Counted from the stretch's first letter, positions 10,981-17,181 are shown. The stretch is DNA of 17,865 bases from Candidatus Aenigmatarchaeota archaeon (GCA_030619735.1 JAUXAV010000011.1:1-17865); one strand, 5' to 3'. Notes: generated from the letters alone by a model not told the origin. Made by a program: numbers and translations.

Positions 10981-12520
10981 TAATTACCTCAGCCAGTTCC
11001 CTGGGCACAATACCAACCTCAGTCTCCCGGTGCTGTGCCGGCACGCCGACCGCCTCCCATTCCTCAGCTTCCTTGATATATTTCTCCGTTCTGGGCACTA
11101 TTGTTCGGTGAAGGGTCTGCGTTGGCACACACTCCAGCTTTTCAGGATACCACTTATGTTCCTTAAGGCAACCGAGGGTAACCATCACCCCTGGCTCTGG
11201 CTTGACTACCCGGAAGCTATCAGGGTGAAAATCTTCTTTGGGATAGTAGTGCTTCATTATGGTGTCCTTGAAGAAAATAATATCCTGCGGCCGGTCTTTC
11301 TGATGCTGCTCTAAAAGGGTCTGCTCTTGAAGGAGTTGCTGGATGGTTTTAGGGCCTCCCTGCTCTTGAGCTACAAGGGCAGTTTCCATAAGAGATATGC
11401 GCTTTCTTACCTCTCTCTCGTCTAAAGTTTTTATCTTTGTCATAATCTCATCAACAGCTCTATCTAGTGCCCCTGAATAACTGAATGCTTTTACCCCATC
11501 TTCTAGCCTGAAAATATAGAACCATACTTTTTCCTGCTCCATTTCGGCCCCTTTCATTTTAATCGGTTTAATTACCGGGCTTACAGCTAATTTAATCCTG
11601 GCTGCCTCCTCATAAGCTGCCTTTTGTAATGAGCGACAACCCTCTGCTCTATCAGCTTGATATTTCAATCTGCTAGCCCAGGCAAGCATACTTTCTGCTC
11701 CTAATGGGGTTTCCTGGAGCATTCTACTTAATTCTTTACAAGGGCCTAGCTCCTCCATCTCTGCCTTGATTATAGTCCTTCTTTCAGCCATCCCTAACCC
11801 TTCCTGCTGATGCAGCTTTTTAACCTCAGAGAGTCGCATCGGGGTAAACCACTTATCCCTTTCAATCGGCAGCCCCAGGGGGCCACGGGCAGATTCTAAT
11901 TCCTTGAGGCTGAAGTAGCCCATTTCCTTTTCAAGCCCGACAACCCAGCCAAAGAACAGGTCTTTGCCATCAAACTCAATGCCATACCAAGTCCAGTTGG
12001 AATCAGGCGTGAAGAACTTTACCTGGACTATCGGGTCCTGAACCTTTTCCTGTGAATAGAGTCGTGGCAGCTTATCTCGTATCTCCTTGGTGAGCAGTTT
12101 CATTGCTTCTAGCTCCTCAAAATGCCTATCCTGCCCCTGCGCTACAGTAAAATCATAGACACCGTAGCCTATTAGCTCATACCTCAAATCCCGGACCTTT
12201 TTAGCATAGTCTAATGCCTCTGATTGAGCAAGGTTGCCCAGGCTATCCTGGACCGCCTGGGCTAGTTCCCCTGCCTTCTGATAGGTGCTCTCGTGGTCGC
12301 CGTCAAAGAATTTAGGGGCTTCGTAAATAGAATAGCCCTTAAGCTTCTCGCAGTGCCAGAGCATACAGTTTTTACACTGGTCATCAGCCGAGCGTTGGCT
12401 ATAATCAAGCAGGTGGTCCTCCAGGAGGGCCAGGTGGGTAATGGACATCTTATCGGTAAACCAGGCATCCCACTCTACATCATCCTGCTTCACCTCTAAT
12501 AATTGAGCAATAGTAGCCAT
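10970..12520 (-). CDS. DUF2958-containing protein (516 aa)
   Basis: This is the longest gene in the window. Residues about 150-228 match DUF2958: VQVKFFTPDSNWTWYGIEFD, then LFFGWVVGLEKEMGYFSLKE, then RGPLGLPIERDKWFTP. That domain occurs on plasmids, integrative elements and phages and has no assigned function. The N-terminal 120 residues are helical with a Cys/His cluster (Cys49, Cys52, His56, Cys57) that could bind a metal. The C-terminal 280 residues are mostly helical, with two near-heptad stretches (QQLLQEQTLLEQHQKD), and look unrelated to known folds. It begins right after the upstream stop with GAGGTAAT. The fusion of DUF2958 with such long flanks is unusual, as the domain is usually carried by a protein of about 110 aa. 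Confidence 0.7.
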   Translation of the reverse strand: MATIAQLLEVKQDDVEWDAWFTDKMSITHLALLEDHLLDYSQRSADDQCKNCMLWHCEKLKGYSIYEAPKFFDGDHESTYQKAGELAQAVQDSLGNLAQSEALDYAKKVRDLRYELIGYGVYDFTVAQGQDRHFEELEAMKLLTKEIRDKLPRLYSQEKVQDPIVQVKFFTPDSNWTWYGIEFDGKDLFFGWVVGLEKEMGYFSLKELESARGPLGLPIERDKWFTPMRLSEVKKLHQQEGLGMAERRTIIKAEMEELGPCKELSRMLQETPLGAESMLAWASRLKYQADRAEGCRSLQKAAYEEAARIKLAVSPVIKPIKMKGAEMEQEKVWFYIFRLEDGVKAFSYSGALDRAVDEIMTKIKTLDEREVRKRISLMETALVAQEQGGPKTIQQLLQEQTLLEQHQKDRPQDIIFFKDTIMKHYYPKEDFHPDSFRVVKPEPGVMVTLGCLKEHKWYPEKLECVPTQTLHRTIVPRTEKYIKEAEEWEAVGVPAQHRETEVGIVPRELAEVISGS

Positions 12521-12521
12521 A

Positions 12522-13166
12522 TTACCTCAAAAACCTATCAAATACCCCCTCCGATTTCTTTGAGGAATTGCCTCTTGACTCGCCTTGAGGGCTTGAGGAG
12601 CTTAGGACTTTTTTTGTTTCGTCCTTTACTGGTAAAGGGAAGCCACCGCCTTTTATCATAGACGCATAGGCCTTCGCCGTTGCATCCTGATATGCCTTCC
12701 AGATTACCTCGGGACCGGGTTGATAAAGCCCAGCCGCTGACATCGCTGTGTTTAATGCCTGCTGTCGTTTAACCAACTTCTCAACCTGCTCCCCTAATTT
12801 ATCCTCATCAGCCCCTAGAGCTTTATCAATAAACCGATTAAGAAGCTTCTCCTTTAACTCCGGGGAGATTTCATTTTTACCCTTCTCCTTGCTACCTGAA
12901 TTGCTACTAGCGGTTTGAATGGCTTTATCTAATTTTTTATCAGCCTCGCTCCTAACCTCGTCAGCTAGCTTACTGACCTGGTGGCTAACGAAGGTATTAA
13001 CCTGCTCAGGCAAAGCTTGAATAATAGGGGTTACCTCAGCCCTTACTGTAGCTTGAATTTCACCCTTAAGCTCTTCGCCGACAGCCTCCTTAATTAGAGA
13101 GCTGATAAAAGCTTTGAGGTCGTCTTTTGATATGCCGGCCTGTGCCATAAGCTCATCTAGATTCAT
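12522..13166 (-). CDS. Helical, scaffold-like hypothetical protein (214 aa)
   Basis: The protein is almost wholly helical and highly charged. Residues about 1-95 include a coiled-coil-prone region (KLADEVRSEADKKLDKAI), followed by a Ser/Gly/Asn linker (SSNSGSKEKGKNE), another helical block (KLLNRFIDKALGADEDKLGE), and a Ser-rich tail (SSSSPQGESRGNSSKKSEGV) ending FDRFLR. The length, acidity and lack of Cys resemble scaffolding proteins or other assembly factors, but no family is recognised. Its start overlaps the previous stop (TAATG), and its stop leads straight into the DUF2958 gene. Confidence 0.5.
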   Translation of the reverse strand: MNLDELMAQAGISKDDLKAFISSLIKEAVGEELKGEIQATVRAEVTPIIQALPEQVNTFVSHQVSKLADEVRSEADKKLDKAIQTASSNSGSKEKGKNEISPELKEKLLNRFIDKALGADEDKLGEQVEKLVKRQQALNTAMSAAGLYQPGPEVIWKAYQDATAKAYASMIKGGGFPLPVKDETKKVLSSSSPQGESRGNSSKKSEGVFDRFLR

Positions 13167-13678
13167 TATACTGCCTCCACTATCTTGGCGAAGCGACCCT
13201 CCGTCCAGGGGAAGTAGCCTTCTTCAGGGTGGTCTATTATATGAAGGTAAGGTGGTTCAGGCGCCTCCCCTTCTTCCCGCTCATTACTTACCTCGGCCAG
13301 CTCCTGGTGCGGCTTAATATCATAGCCGGCTCCCCGGATGGCACTAAATATGCGCTGGGCTAATTCGTTGTCCTCAACCTTGTTAACCTCAAAAGACTTG
13401 ACGAACTCCTCAGCGCCCTGTTGCTTAAGGGAAGGCTCCGCTTGCTCAAGTTCAGCAATCCTACTCCTCAATTGCTCAATTCCTTTAGGCTGCTCACCTT
13501 CCGAGGATTCGCTTGAGAGCTGGGCTGAGTTCTTTTCTACCTTCGCCTGTAGGGCCTCCCTCGCCTCTATCTCCTTGCTCAATCCCTCCTGTAGGGCTTC
13601 TAGTGTCAATTTGTTCTCGCTCATTTTTACCTCCTTTTTCCTCAGTTTTTTGAATGGATTTAGATCCGATAACTTCAT
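13166..13678 (-). CDS. Coiled-coil hypothetical protein (170 aa, or 152 aa)
   Basis: Two starts have ideal ribosome sites: ATG 13678 after GGAGGTGGGAA and ATG 13624 after AAGGAGGTAAAA. The shorter form begins MSENKLTLEALQEGLSKEIE. Residues to about 95 form a coiled coil with heptads and many Glu, Lys and Gln (EAREALQAKVEKN, then IEQLRSRIAELEQAE). The C-terminal half (RIFSAIRGAGYDIKPHQELA, then PYLHIIDHPEEGYFPWTEGR) looks like a small mixed domain. Its 5' part overlaps the zinc-ribbon gene in another frame by 131-185 bases. The function is unknown; position suggests an early regulatory or assembly role. Confidence 0.55.
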   Translation of the reverse strand: MKLSDLNPFKKLRKKEVKMSENKLTLEALQEGLSKEIEAREALQAKVEKNSAQLSSESSEGEQPKGIEQLRSRIAELEQAEPSLKQQGAEEFVKSFEVNKVEDNELAQRIFSAIRGAGYDIKPHQELAEVSNEREEGEAPEPPYLHIIDHPEEGYFPWTEGRFAKIVEAV

Positions 13679-13853
13679 TTCCCACCTCCAACCTGACTAT
13701 ACCTTCATTATCAAGCATAGCTACCTTCATTGGCTCAGTCAATGCCCCTGTTCGGATACTAAAAGTGGAATGCCAGGGGCAGGTAGCCACTAAGGCTTTT
13801 CCGTGCTCTAAGAAATCAACCTCATTATCGCAAACCGGGCATCTAACTTTCAT
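13494..13853 (-). CDS. Zinc-ribbon protein opening the leftward operon (119 aa)
   Basis: The first gene after the operon promoter. Its N-terminus MKVRCPVCDNEVDFLEHGKA with a later ATCPWH gives C-x2-C ... C-x2-H, a classic zinc ribbon of about 25 residues. A beta-rich segment follows (VAMLDNEGIVRLEVGNEVIG). From about residue 61 the frame overlaps the next gene, and the sequence becomes Gly/Glu/Thr rich, yet ends with RKELSPALKRILGR, a natural-looking helix. Either two frames are used over about 185 bases, or a frameshift or early stop ends the true protein near the overlap. The start codon lies in a perfect palindrome, CATAGTTTAACTATG (13851-13865). Confidence 0.6.
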   Translation of the reverse strand: MKVRCPVCDNEVDFLEHGKALVATCPWHSTFSIRTGALTEPMKVAMLDNEGIVRLEVGNEVIGSKSIQKTEEKGGKNEREQIDTRSPTGGIEQGDRGEGGPTGEGRKELSPALKRILGR

Positions 13854-13890
13854 AGTTTAACTATGACCTTCACCTTAATTTATGGCTTTC

Positions 13891-13926
13891 ATTTCAACTA
13901 TAAGTTATAAGTTGAAATTTTGTCAA
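13891..13926 (-). promoter_or_regulatory. Promoter of the leftward structural operon with overlapping dyad
   Basis: Read leftward there is a perfect TTGACA -35 (13926-13921), a 17-bp spacer and TTATAG as -10 (13903-13898). A 28-bp dyad with perfect 9-bp arms, ATTTCAACT (13891-13899) and AGTTGAAAT (13910-13918), covers the -10 and spacer. A repressor bound there would silence the operon. The RHH protein encoded at 14066 is the natural candidate. Confidence 0.65.
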
Positions 13927-13966
13927 CCCTGCCGGCTCTCTTTGGCTCAAAAAATAATTGGCAGGG
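13927..13966. repeat. CCCTGCC/GGCAGGG inverted repeat between divergent genes
   Basis: Perfect 7-bp arms at 13927-13933 and 13960-13966 lie between the operon promoter and a TTGACT (13970-13975) that may be the -35 for the rightward genes. No convincing -10 follows at the right distance (CACACT at 13993). Confidence 0.3.
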
Positions 13967-14065
13967 GGCTTGACTTGTGATTTGATATATGCCACACTGT
14001 AACTACAGGCTCAAAAGTTAGGGAACTACCAGGGAGGTAAATAAAACCTTGAGAGGTTAAGGAAA

Positions 14066-14239
14066 ATGGATGAGGTAATAAGATTTAGGGTTGATGCCGA
14101 TGAGAAGGAAAATATAGAAGCCGAAGCAAAAAAGCTAGGAATATCGGTCTCAGCATTCCTTCGCCTGCTCATAAAGCAATGGTCTAATGGTATTAAATTT
14201 GAAAAGGTAGGAGCACCCCACCGGTCAGGGCTGCACTGA
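14066..14239 (+). CDS. Second ribbon-helix-helix regulator (57 aa)
   Basis: ATG 14066 follows GGTTAAGGAAA. The product opens MDEVIRFRVDADEKENIEAE and continues AKKLGISVSAFLRLLIKQW, a textbook RHH: an RFRV DNA-contacting strand, first helix, GISVSAF turn, second helix. It ends with a short basic, Pro-containing tail. RHH repressors of this size act as dimers or tetramers on palindromes. It is encoded divergently from the structural operon, whose promoter is covered by a 28-bp dyad 150 bases away. A lysogeny-type repressor or late-gene switch is a reasonable inference. It is distinct from the RHH at 774. Confidence 0.75.
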   Translation: MDEVIRFRVDADEKENIEAEAKKLGISVSAFLRLLIKQWSNGIKFEKVGAPHRSGLH

Positions 14240-14284
14240 AATTCGTTCTTTAAGCAAACCCATTATCATTTTAGGAGGCAAACA

Positions 14285-14980
14285 ATGGCAATGGCTACCA
14301 ATCAAAAACCAACCTCTATATGTTATGTCAATGAAAACCCGGACACCGAACCCCTAATCAAAGAAAACTCCGAAGCTGATTCCTCGTCCCCCGAAGCTCT
14401 TGCACACTATAACTCCTTACCCCGTGACCTCAGAAGACTATACTATAAGAAAGGTATTAGAGAAGAGGTAGGTTATGGTGTGCAACAGACACGGCGAATA
14501 CTCACGATGGGCCTTTTTCATAAGCAGCACGATGAGATTTGCCAGTTTCTTTCATCGTGGGGTTTATCCCCGAGACAACGGGACGCCATCTTCAAGCTAC
14601 TTGAGTTTTATTGCCACTACGGGAAGGTTTATCCCAAGGCAAAACAGGTTGCGGATGATGAATACATCTCAAGGCGGACATTCTGGTATGCCATTGCGAA
14701 ACTCCGCAATATGGGTCTTATTCAGGTAGTTAATCGCTACTTTAACCACCGCCAAATCTCTAATCTCTACCGCCTTGATAAGCTGGTAGTGATGATAGCC
14801 CGCTTACTCGCCGAGCACGGGCATAACATAGGTAACTTTGGTATCAAATTAGTGAGCCTTTTAGCTCACTTTTGGCAAGAAATTGGGTCGGTAGAGATTA
14901 ACCTTTCGTTGGCTGCTCCTATTAAGCTTAAACTGCCCCGGGGGGGGGTGATGAGATGGAGTATGCTCTTACTTTTATAG
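14285..14980 (+). CDS. Winged-helix replication-initiator-like protein (231 aa)
   Basis: Residues about 98-165 form a helix-turn-helix of the HTH_36/replication-initiator kind: SPRQRDAIFKLLEFYCHYGK, then VADDEYISRRTFWYAIAKLR, then a wing-like NMGLIQVVNRYFNHRQISNL and YRL. Such domains open phage and plasmid initiators. The N-terminal 95 residues are polar and probably disordered up to about 45. The C-terminal part is basic and hydrophobic. AGGAGG stands seven bases before ATG 14285. The gene ends beside a run of nine G at 14940-14948, and the last 12 residues (GGVMRWSMLLLL) arise from reading through it. One extra G would instead fuse the protein to the next frame. Role in replication is inferred from the domain only. 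Confidence 0.6.
   Translation: MAMATNQKPTSICYVNENPDTEPLIKENSEADSSSPEALAHYNSLPRDLRRLYYKKGIREEVGYGVQQTRRILTMGLFHKQHDEICQFLSSWGLSPRQRDAIFKLLEFYCHYGKVYPKAKQVADDEYISRRTFWYAIAKLRNMGLIQVVNRYFNHRQISNLYRLDKLVVMIARLLAEHGHNIGNFGIKLVSLLAHFWQEIGSVEINLSLAAPIKLKLPRGGVMRWSMLLLL
14940..14948 (+). repeat. Run of nine G at a gene junction
   Basis: Nine consecutive G lie at the end of the winged-helix gene and also act as the ribosome site (GGGGGTGA) of the next gene. Such tracts slip in replication and sequencing. Confidence 0.85.
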
Positions 14981-15138
14981 GGTGGCAGGTATTCTTTGGG
15001 CTAACTCACTGCCGGCAACAACCTAGCCTCAAGCTGCCGACGCTGGACGAATTAAAGCGGATGAGGAAAGAGGCTTATCGCTGGTTTAAGGGAAGTATCA
15101 AAGCTATTGCACACCATCGGCGAAGCAAAGAGAAATGA
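14956..15138 (+). CDS. Small basic protein, possibly the C-terminus of the winged-helix protein (60 aa)
   Basis: The frame starts at ATG 14956, six bases after GGGGGTGA. It begins MEYALTFIGWQVFFGLTHCR, a hydrophobic stretch, then a basic helical tail (TLDELKRMRKEAYRWFKGSI and HHRRSKEK). If the G-run had ten G, this frame would continue the winged-helix protein as ...LPRGGGDEMEYALTF, giving one longer product. As written it overlaps that gene by 25 bases and is probably coupled to it. Its stop overlaps the next start (ATGA). No family is recognised. Confidence 0.5.
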   Translation: MEYALTFIGWQVFFGLTHCRQQPSLKLPTLDELKRMRKEAYRWFKGSIKAIAHHRRSKEK

Positions 15139-15326
15139 ACTCTAAAGTAACATTATCGGACAGAGTGCTGGCTATCCCGGTCGCTGTTTATTTCTGGTGC
15201 GCTAAATACCTGGGTAGAGCCGATAGGTGTAAGGGCAGCCCGGATGGGGAGTGCTTCTTTACCTGTAGAGATTTCACAACCCGGTGTAAATGGTGTGGCA
15301 GAATAGAGATTCCAAAACGAGCCTAA
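15135..15326 (+). CDS. Small Cys-rich protein (63 aa)
   Basis: ATG 15135 overlaps the previous stop. The C-terminal half holds at least five Cys: RADRCKGSPDGECFFTC, then RDFTTRCKWCGRIEIP, with C-x2-C at the end. This is consistent with one or two zinc sites in a compact ribbon. The N-terminal half (VLAIPVAVYFWCAKYLG) is hydrophobic and could be a buried or membrane-associated helix. The antisense frame is open too but lacks a ribosome site and reads as Trp/Leu repeats, so I take this strand as coding. The function is unknown. Confidence 0.55.
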   Translation: MNSKVTLSDRVLAIPVAVYFWCAKYLGRADRCKGSPDGECFFTCRDFTTRCKWCGRIEIPKRA

Positions 15327-15356
15327 AATAAAGGGGGTAAATATAAGGGCAAGCCA

Positions 15357-15536
15357 GTGGACTGGAGAAACCCAGAAGAAGAGAGCGAGCCAGGGACCGA
15401 GAGAAAACCAATTGGGAAGAGCGAGCCAGGAGGAAAGAGTAAGCCAATTGCTAAGAGCGAGCCATATATCAAGAGTAAACCAAGAAATTGGAGCGAGTGT
15501 CAGATGAGGGGCAGGAGAGCGAAGGTTGGTCCATAA
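15357..15536 (+). CDS. Hexapeptide-repeat protein KSEPxx/KSKPxx (59 aa)
   Basis: A GTG at 15357, eight bases after AAGGG, opens a frame that stops at 15534. From 15381 to 15488 it contains six 18-bp repeats encoding ESEPGT, ERKPIG, KSEPGG, KSKPIA, KSEPYI and KSKPRN, alternating acidic and basic units. The tail (WSECQMRGRRAKVGP) is basic. The start is uncertain because GTG and the ribosome site are modest. Low-complexity charged repeats like these are usually unfolded and may serve as linker or electrostatic tail. In antisense the same DNA encodes Trp-Leu-Ala-Leu repeats, which I regard as a shadow. Confidence 0.45.
   Translation: MDWRNPEEESEPGTERKPIGKSEPGGKSKPIAKSEPYIKSKPRNWSECQMRGRRAKVGP
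15381..15488 (+). repeat. Six tandem 18-bp degenerate repeats
   Basis: Units begin at 15381, 15399, 15417, 15435, 15453 and 15471. GAGCCA or an AAGCCA/AAACCA equivalent recurs in each. Odd and even units resemble each other more, giving a 36-bp higher-order period. Confidence 0.7.
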
Positions 15537-15621
15537 AGGATGCACCTTTGCCGTGACCCTGCCCCTCCAGAGGCAAGCAGCAAGCCAGGAATACCGAGAA
15601 ACCCAGGGAAAGGAGGGAGAG

Positions 15622-15777
15622 ATGGAAGCAGGACAAATTGGTTTAGCCAACCGGCACACGGGAGCAGCAGACGCAAAAATAAAAAAGGAGGAATTTGATG
15701 AGCAAAAAGTTTCTTATTGTCACCTCTATTTTATTGGTTTTGATTTTGGTTTTGTCTATGGTGGGATGCACCGGTAA
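15622..15777 (+). CDS. Possible leader peptide crossing the left inverted repeat (51 aa)
   Basis: ATG 15622 follows AAAGGAGGGAGAG, one of the best ribosome sites in the region. The frame encodes MEAGQIGLANRHTGAADAKI and on, with the inverted repeat supplying NRHTGAADA. It then overlaps the first 80 bases of the lipoprotein gene in another frame and ends at TAA 15775. The overlapping part looks like a shadow of the signal peptide, so the true role, if any, may be as a translated leader coupling expression to the lipoprotein. It would be truncated or changed if the segment inverted. Confidence 0.35.
   Translation: MEAGQIGLANRHTGAADAKIKKEEFDEQKVSYCHLYFIGFDFGFVYGGMHR
15651..15674 (+). repeat. 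24-bp inverted repeat, left arm
   Basis: These 24 bases, starting CCGGCACACGGGAG and ending CAGACGC, are the exact reverse complement of 17069-17092. Homology stops sharply at both edges. The arm lies 24 bases upstream of the lipoprotein ATG. Confidence 0.9.
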
Positions 15778-17032
15778 GACTGGGGCAAAAGGAGCCACCG
15801 GACCGCAAGGACCTGAAGGGCCTATGGGTCTTCAGGGACTACAAGGAGAGCCAGGGCTACAAGGTGAGCCAGGGCTACAAGGTGAGGCAGGGCTACAAGG
15901 TGAGCCAGGACCAAAGGGTTCAACTGGTGCAAAAGGAGCAACTGGCTCTCAGGGTTCCAAAGGCGAGCAGGGCCCCCAGGGTGAAGTTGGTCCAGCGGGT
16001 CGCCGGGGCTCCTCAGGTTCCGATGGTTCAAAAGGTGCGAAAGGGGAACAGGGTGAGCAAGGCCCGGCAGGTGAACAGGGACCACAGGGGCTACAGGGGG
16101 AGCCAGGTCCAGCAGGGGGCTATGGGGATATTCTACTTCTTGGAGCACTAGAGAGAGCTGCTTTTAGGTTACTCGCAACTCAGAACGAGGATGGTGGCTG
16201 GGAATGGCTGAATCCAGACACCACTGGCACAGGTGCCTCAGGCAAGAACACCATTGGTGTGACGGCTCAAGGAATGCTGGACAGCTACAAGAAACTTGAG
16301 CTGCCGAGGTTCCTCAACGCTTGTTTAGATGCCTATGACTTGATGATGGTGAACTCTACTAACCCTGATGCTACTTTTCATAGGATAAGGGGACCAGACA
16401 TTCCGTTTTTGGTAGAACTTTCCGAGGCCACCGGTGACTTGGCTTACGCCAATTTTGCTAAGGCTAGGTATGAGGCAGCTGTCACTGAGTTTGGCGAAGG
16501 CACGGCAACTGGACTCGCACAGTTTGTCCGGGATGGCCGGCTAAGCCAAGGCTGGTCTACATTGGTCGCCTGGGACATCAACCTATACATCCAAGGGGCT
16601 TTAGCACTTGGTGAAACTGATGATGCGGCTCTGATGGCTGATGTAATCTACGAGTTCCTATACTTAAACGGGTTCAACTTTGGAGACCAATCCCAGGCTT
16701 GTTACTGGCTCACTGTCACTGGAGCACTAGAAGCCTTTGTAACCACTGGAACCTACCCAGATGAGGTGGAGGACCTAGTTGTGATGTTACTTGCTAGTCA
16801 GCAACCTGATGGGAGCTTTATCAGCGGCGGTGATGCAGAAACCATCCAGCCGACAGCCTATGCAGTTATGGCCCTTGTTAAAGCAGGGTCAGCATACGAT
16901 AGAGCTATCATTAGTGCAGTCAACTACCTGGTTGGCACCCAGGAAGCAAACGGCGGCTGGCTGGAAGCCGGAACCGAGTGCACAGAAGTGGGCTCTGAGG
17001 TCGCTCAAGCACTGCACGACTTTATCAAGTAG
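15698..17032 (+). CDS. Collagen-like lipoprotein with terpenoid-cyclase-like toroid (444 aa)
   Basis: ATG 15698 follows AAAAGGAGGAATTTG; the TTG three bases earlier is less likely. Residues 1-23 are a lipoprotein signal peptide ending SMVG before Cys24. Residues 26 to about 142 are some 39 Gly-x-x triplets of collagen type (GPQGPEGPMGLQGLQGEPGL), rich in GEP, GLQ and GAK. From about 145 a helical domain begins with RLLATQNEDGGWEW, has GVTAQGMLDSYKKL and LASQQPDGSF, and ends LVGTQEANGGW. Repeated Q-x-x-x-GG/S-W/F turns are typical of the alpha/alpha toroid of squalene-cyclase/prenyltransferase-like proteins. The cyclase DxDD acid motif is not seen, so binding rather than catalysis is likely. 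The protein should be anchored on the cell surface with the toroid held out on a collagen stalk. The whole gene sits between 24-bp inverted repeats. Confidence 0.85.
   Translation: MSKKFLIVTSILLVLILVLSMVGCTGKTGAKGATGPQGPEGPMGLQGLQGEPGLQGEPGLQGEAGLQGEPGPKGSTGAKGATGSQGSKGEQGPQGEVGPAGRRGSSGSDGSKGAKGEQGEQGPAGEQGPQGLQGEPGPAGGYGDILLLGALERAAFRLLATQNEDGGWEWLNPDTTGTGASGKNTIGVTAQGMLDSYKKLELPRFLNACLDAYDLMMVNSTNPDATFHRIRGPDIPFLVELSEATGDLAYANFAKARYEAAVTEFGEGTATGLAQFVRDGRLSQGWSTLVAWDINLYIQGALALGETDDAALMADVIYEFLYLNGFNFGDQSQACYWLTVTGALEAFVTTGTYPDEVEDLVVMLLASQQPDGSFISGGDAETIQPTAYAVMALVKAGSAYDRAIISAVNYLVGTQEANGGWLEAGTECTEVGSEVAQALHDFIK
15841..15908 (+). repeat. 18-bp tandem repeats in the collagen-like stalk
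   Basis: GGGCTACAAGGTGAGCCA and near copies repeat about four times in tandem, encoding GLQGEP. Stalk length could vary by slippage or recombination. Confidence 0.7.
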
Positions 17033-17061
17033 AAACAGTAGGATTAGACGGGGGGAAATAT

Positions 17062-17181
17062 ATGCAGAGCGTCTGCTGCTCCCGTGTGCCGGTAAAGTAT
17101 TTTGATAGGGGAAGGAGACAGAGAGATGGAGCAACAATCGTCAAAGGACGAACAGAAAGACTGGGCGGAGGTAAGGCTTGA
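17062..17181 (+). CDS. Possible tiny protein crossing the right inverted repeat (39 aa)
   Basis: ATG 17062 follows GGGGGGAAATAT, a plausible ribosome site, and the frame ends at TGA 17179. The product begins MQSVCCSRVPVKYFDRGRRQ and is very basic. The inverted repeat supplies residues 3-10. It overlaps the next gene (start 17126) by 56 bases, which weakens the case. It may be a chance frame. Confidence 0.25.
   Translation: MQSVCCSRVPVKYFDRGRRQRDGATIVKGRTERLGGGKA
17069..17092 (-). repeat. 24-bp inverted repeat, right arm
   Basis: Exact reverse complement of 15651-15674. It lies 36 bases after the lipoprotein stop codon and 33 bases before the next gene's ATG, so the pair frames the lipoprotein gene and its ribosome site and nothing else of size. 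Confidence 0.9.

Noticed and set aside
10880..11314. Rightward frame of 144 codons
   Set aside because: Antisense to the JAMM and DUF2958 genes, both of which have clear motifs.
15153..15659. Long leftward open frame of 168 codons with Trp-Leu-Ala-Leu repeats
   Set aside because: It is the antisense of the KSEP/KSKP repeat and the Cys-rich gene, with no ribosome site at its start. The repeated Trp/Leu pattern is explained by the sense-strand repeat.
15822..16148. Leftward frame of 108 codons rich in Pro, Leu and His
   Set aside because: It is the mirror of the Gly-x-x collagen repeats on the other strand.
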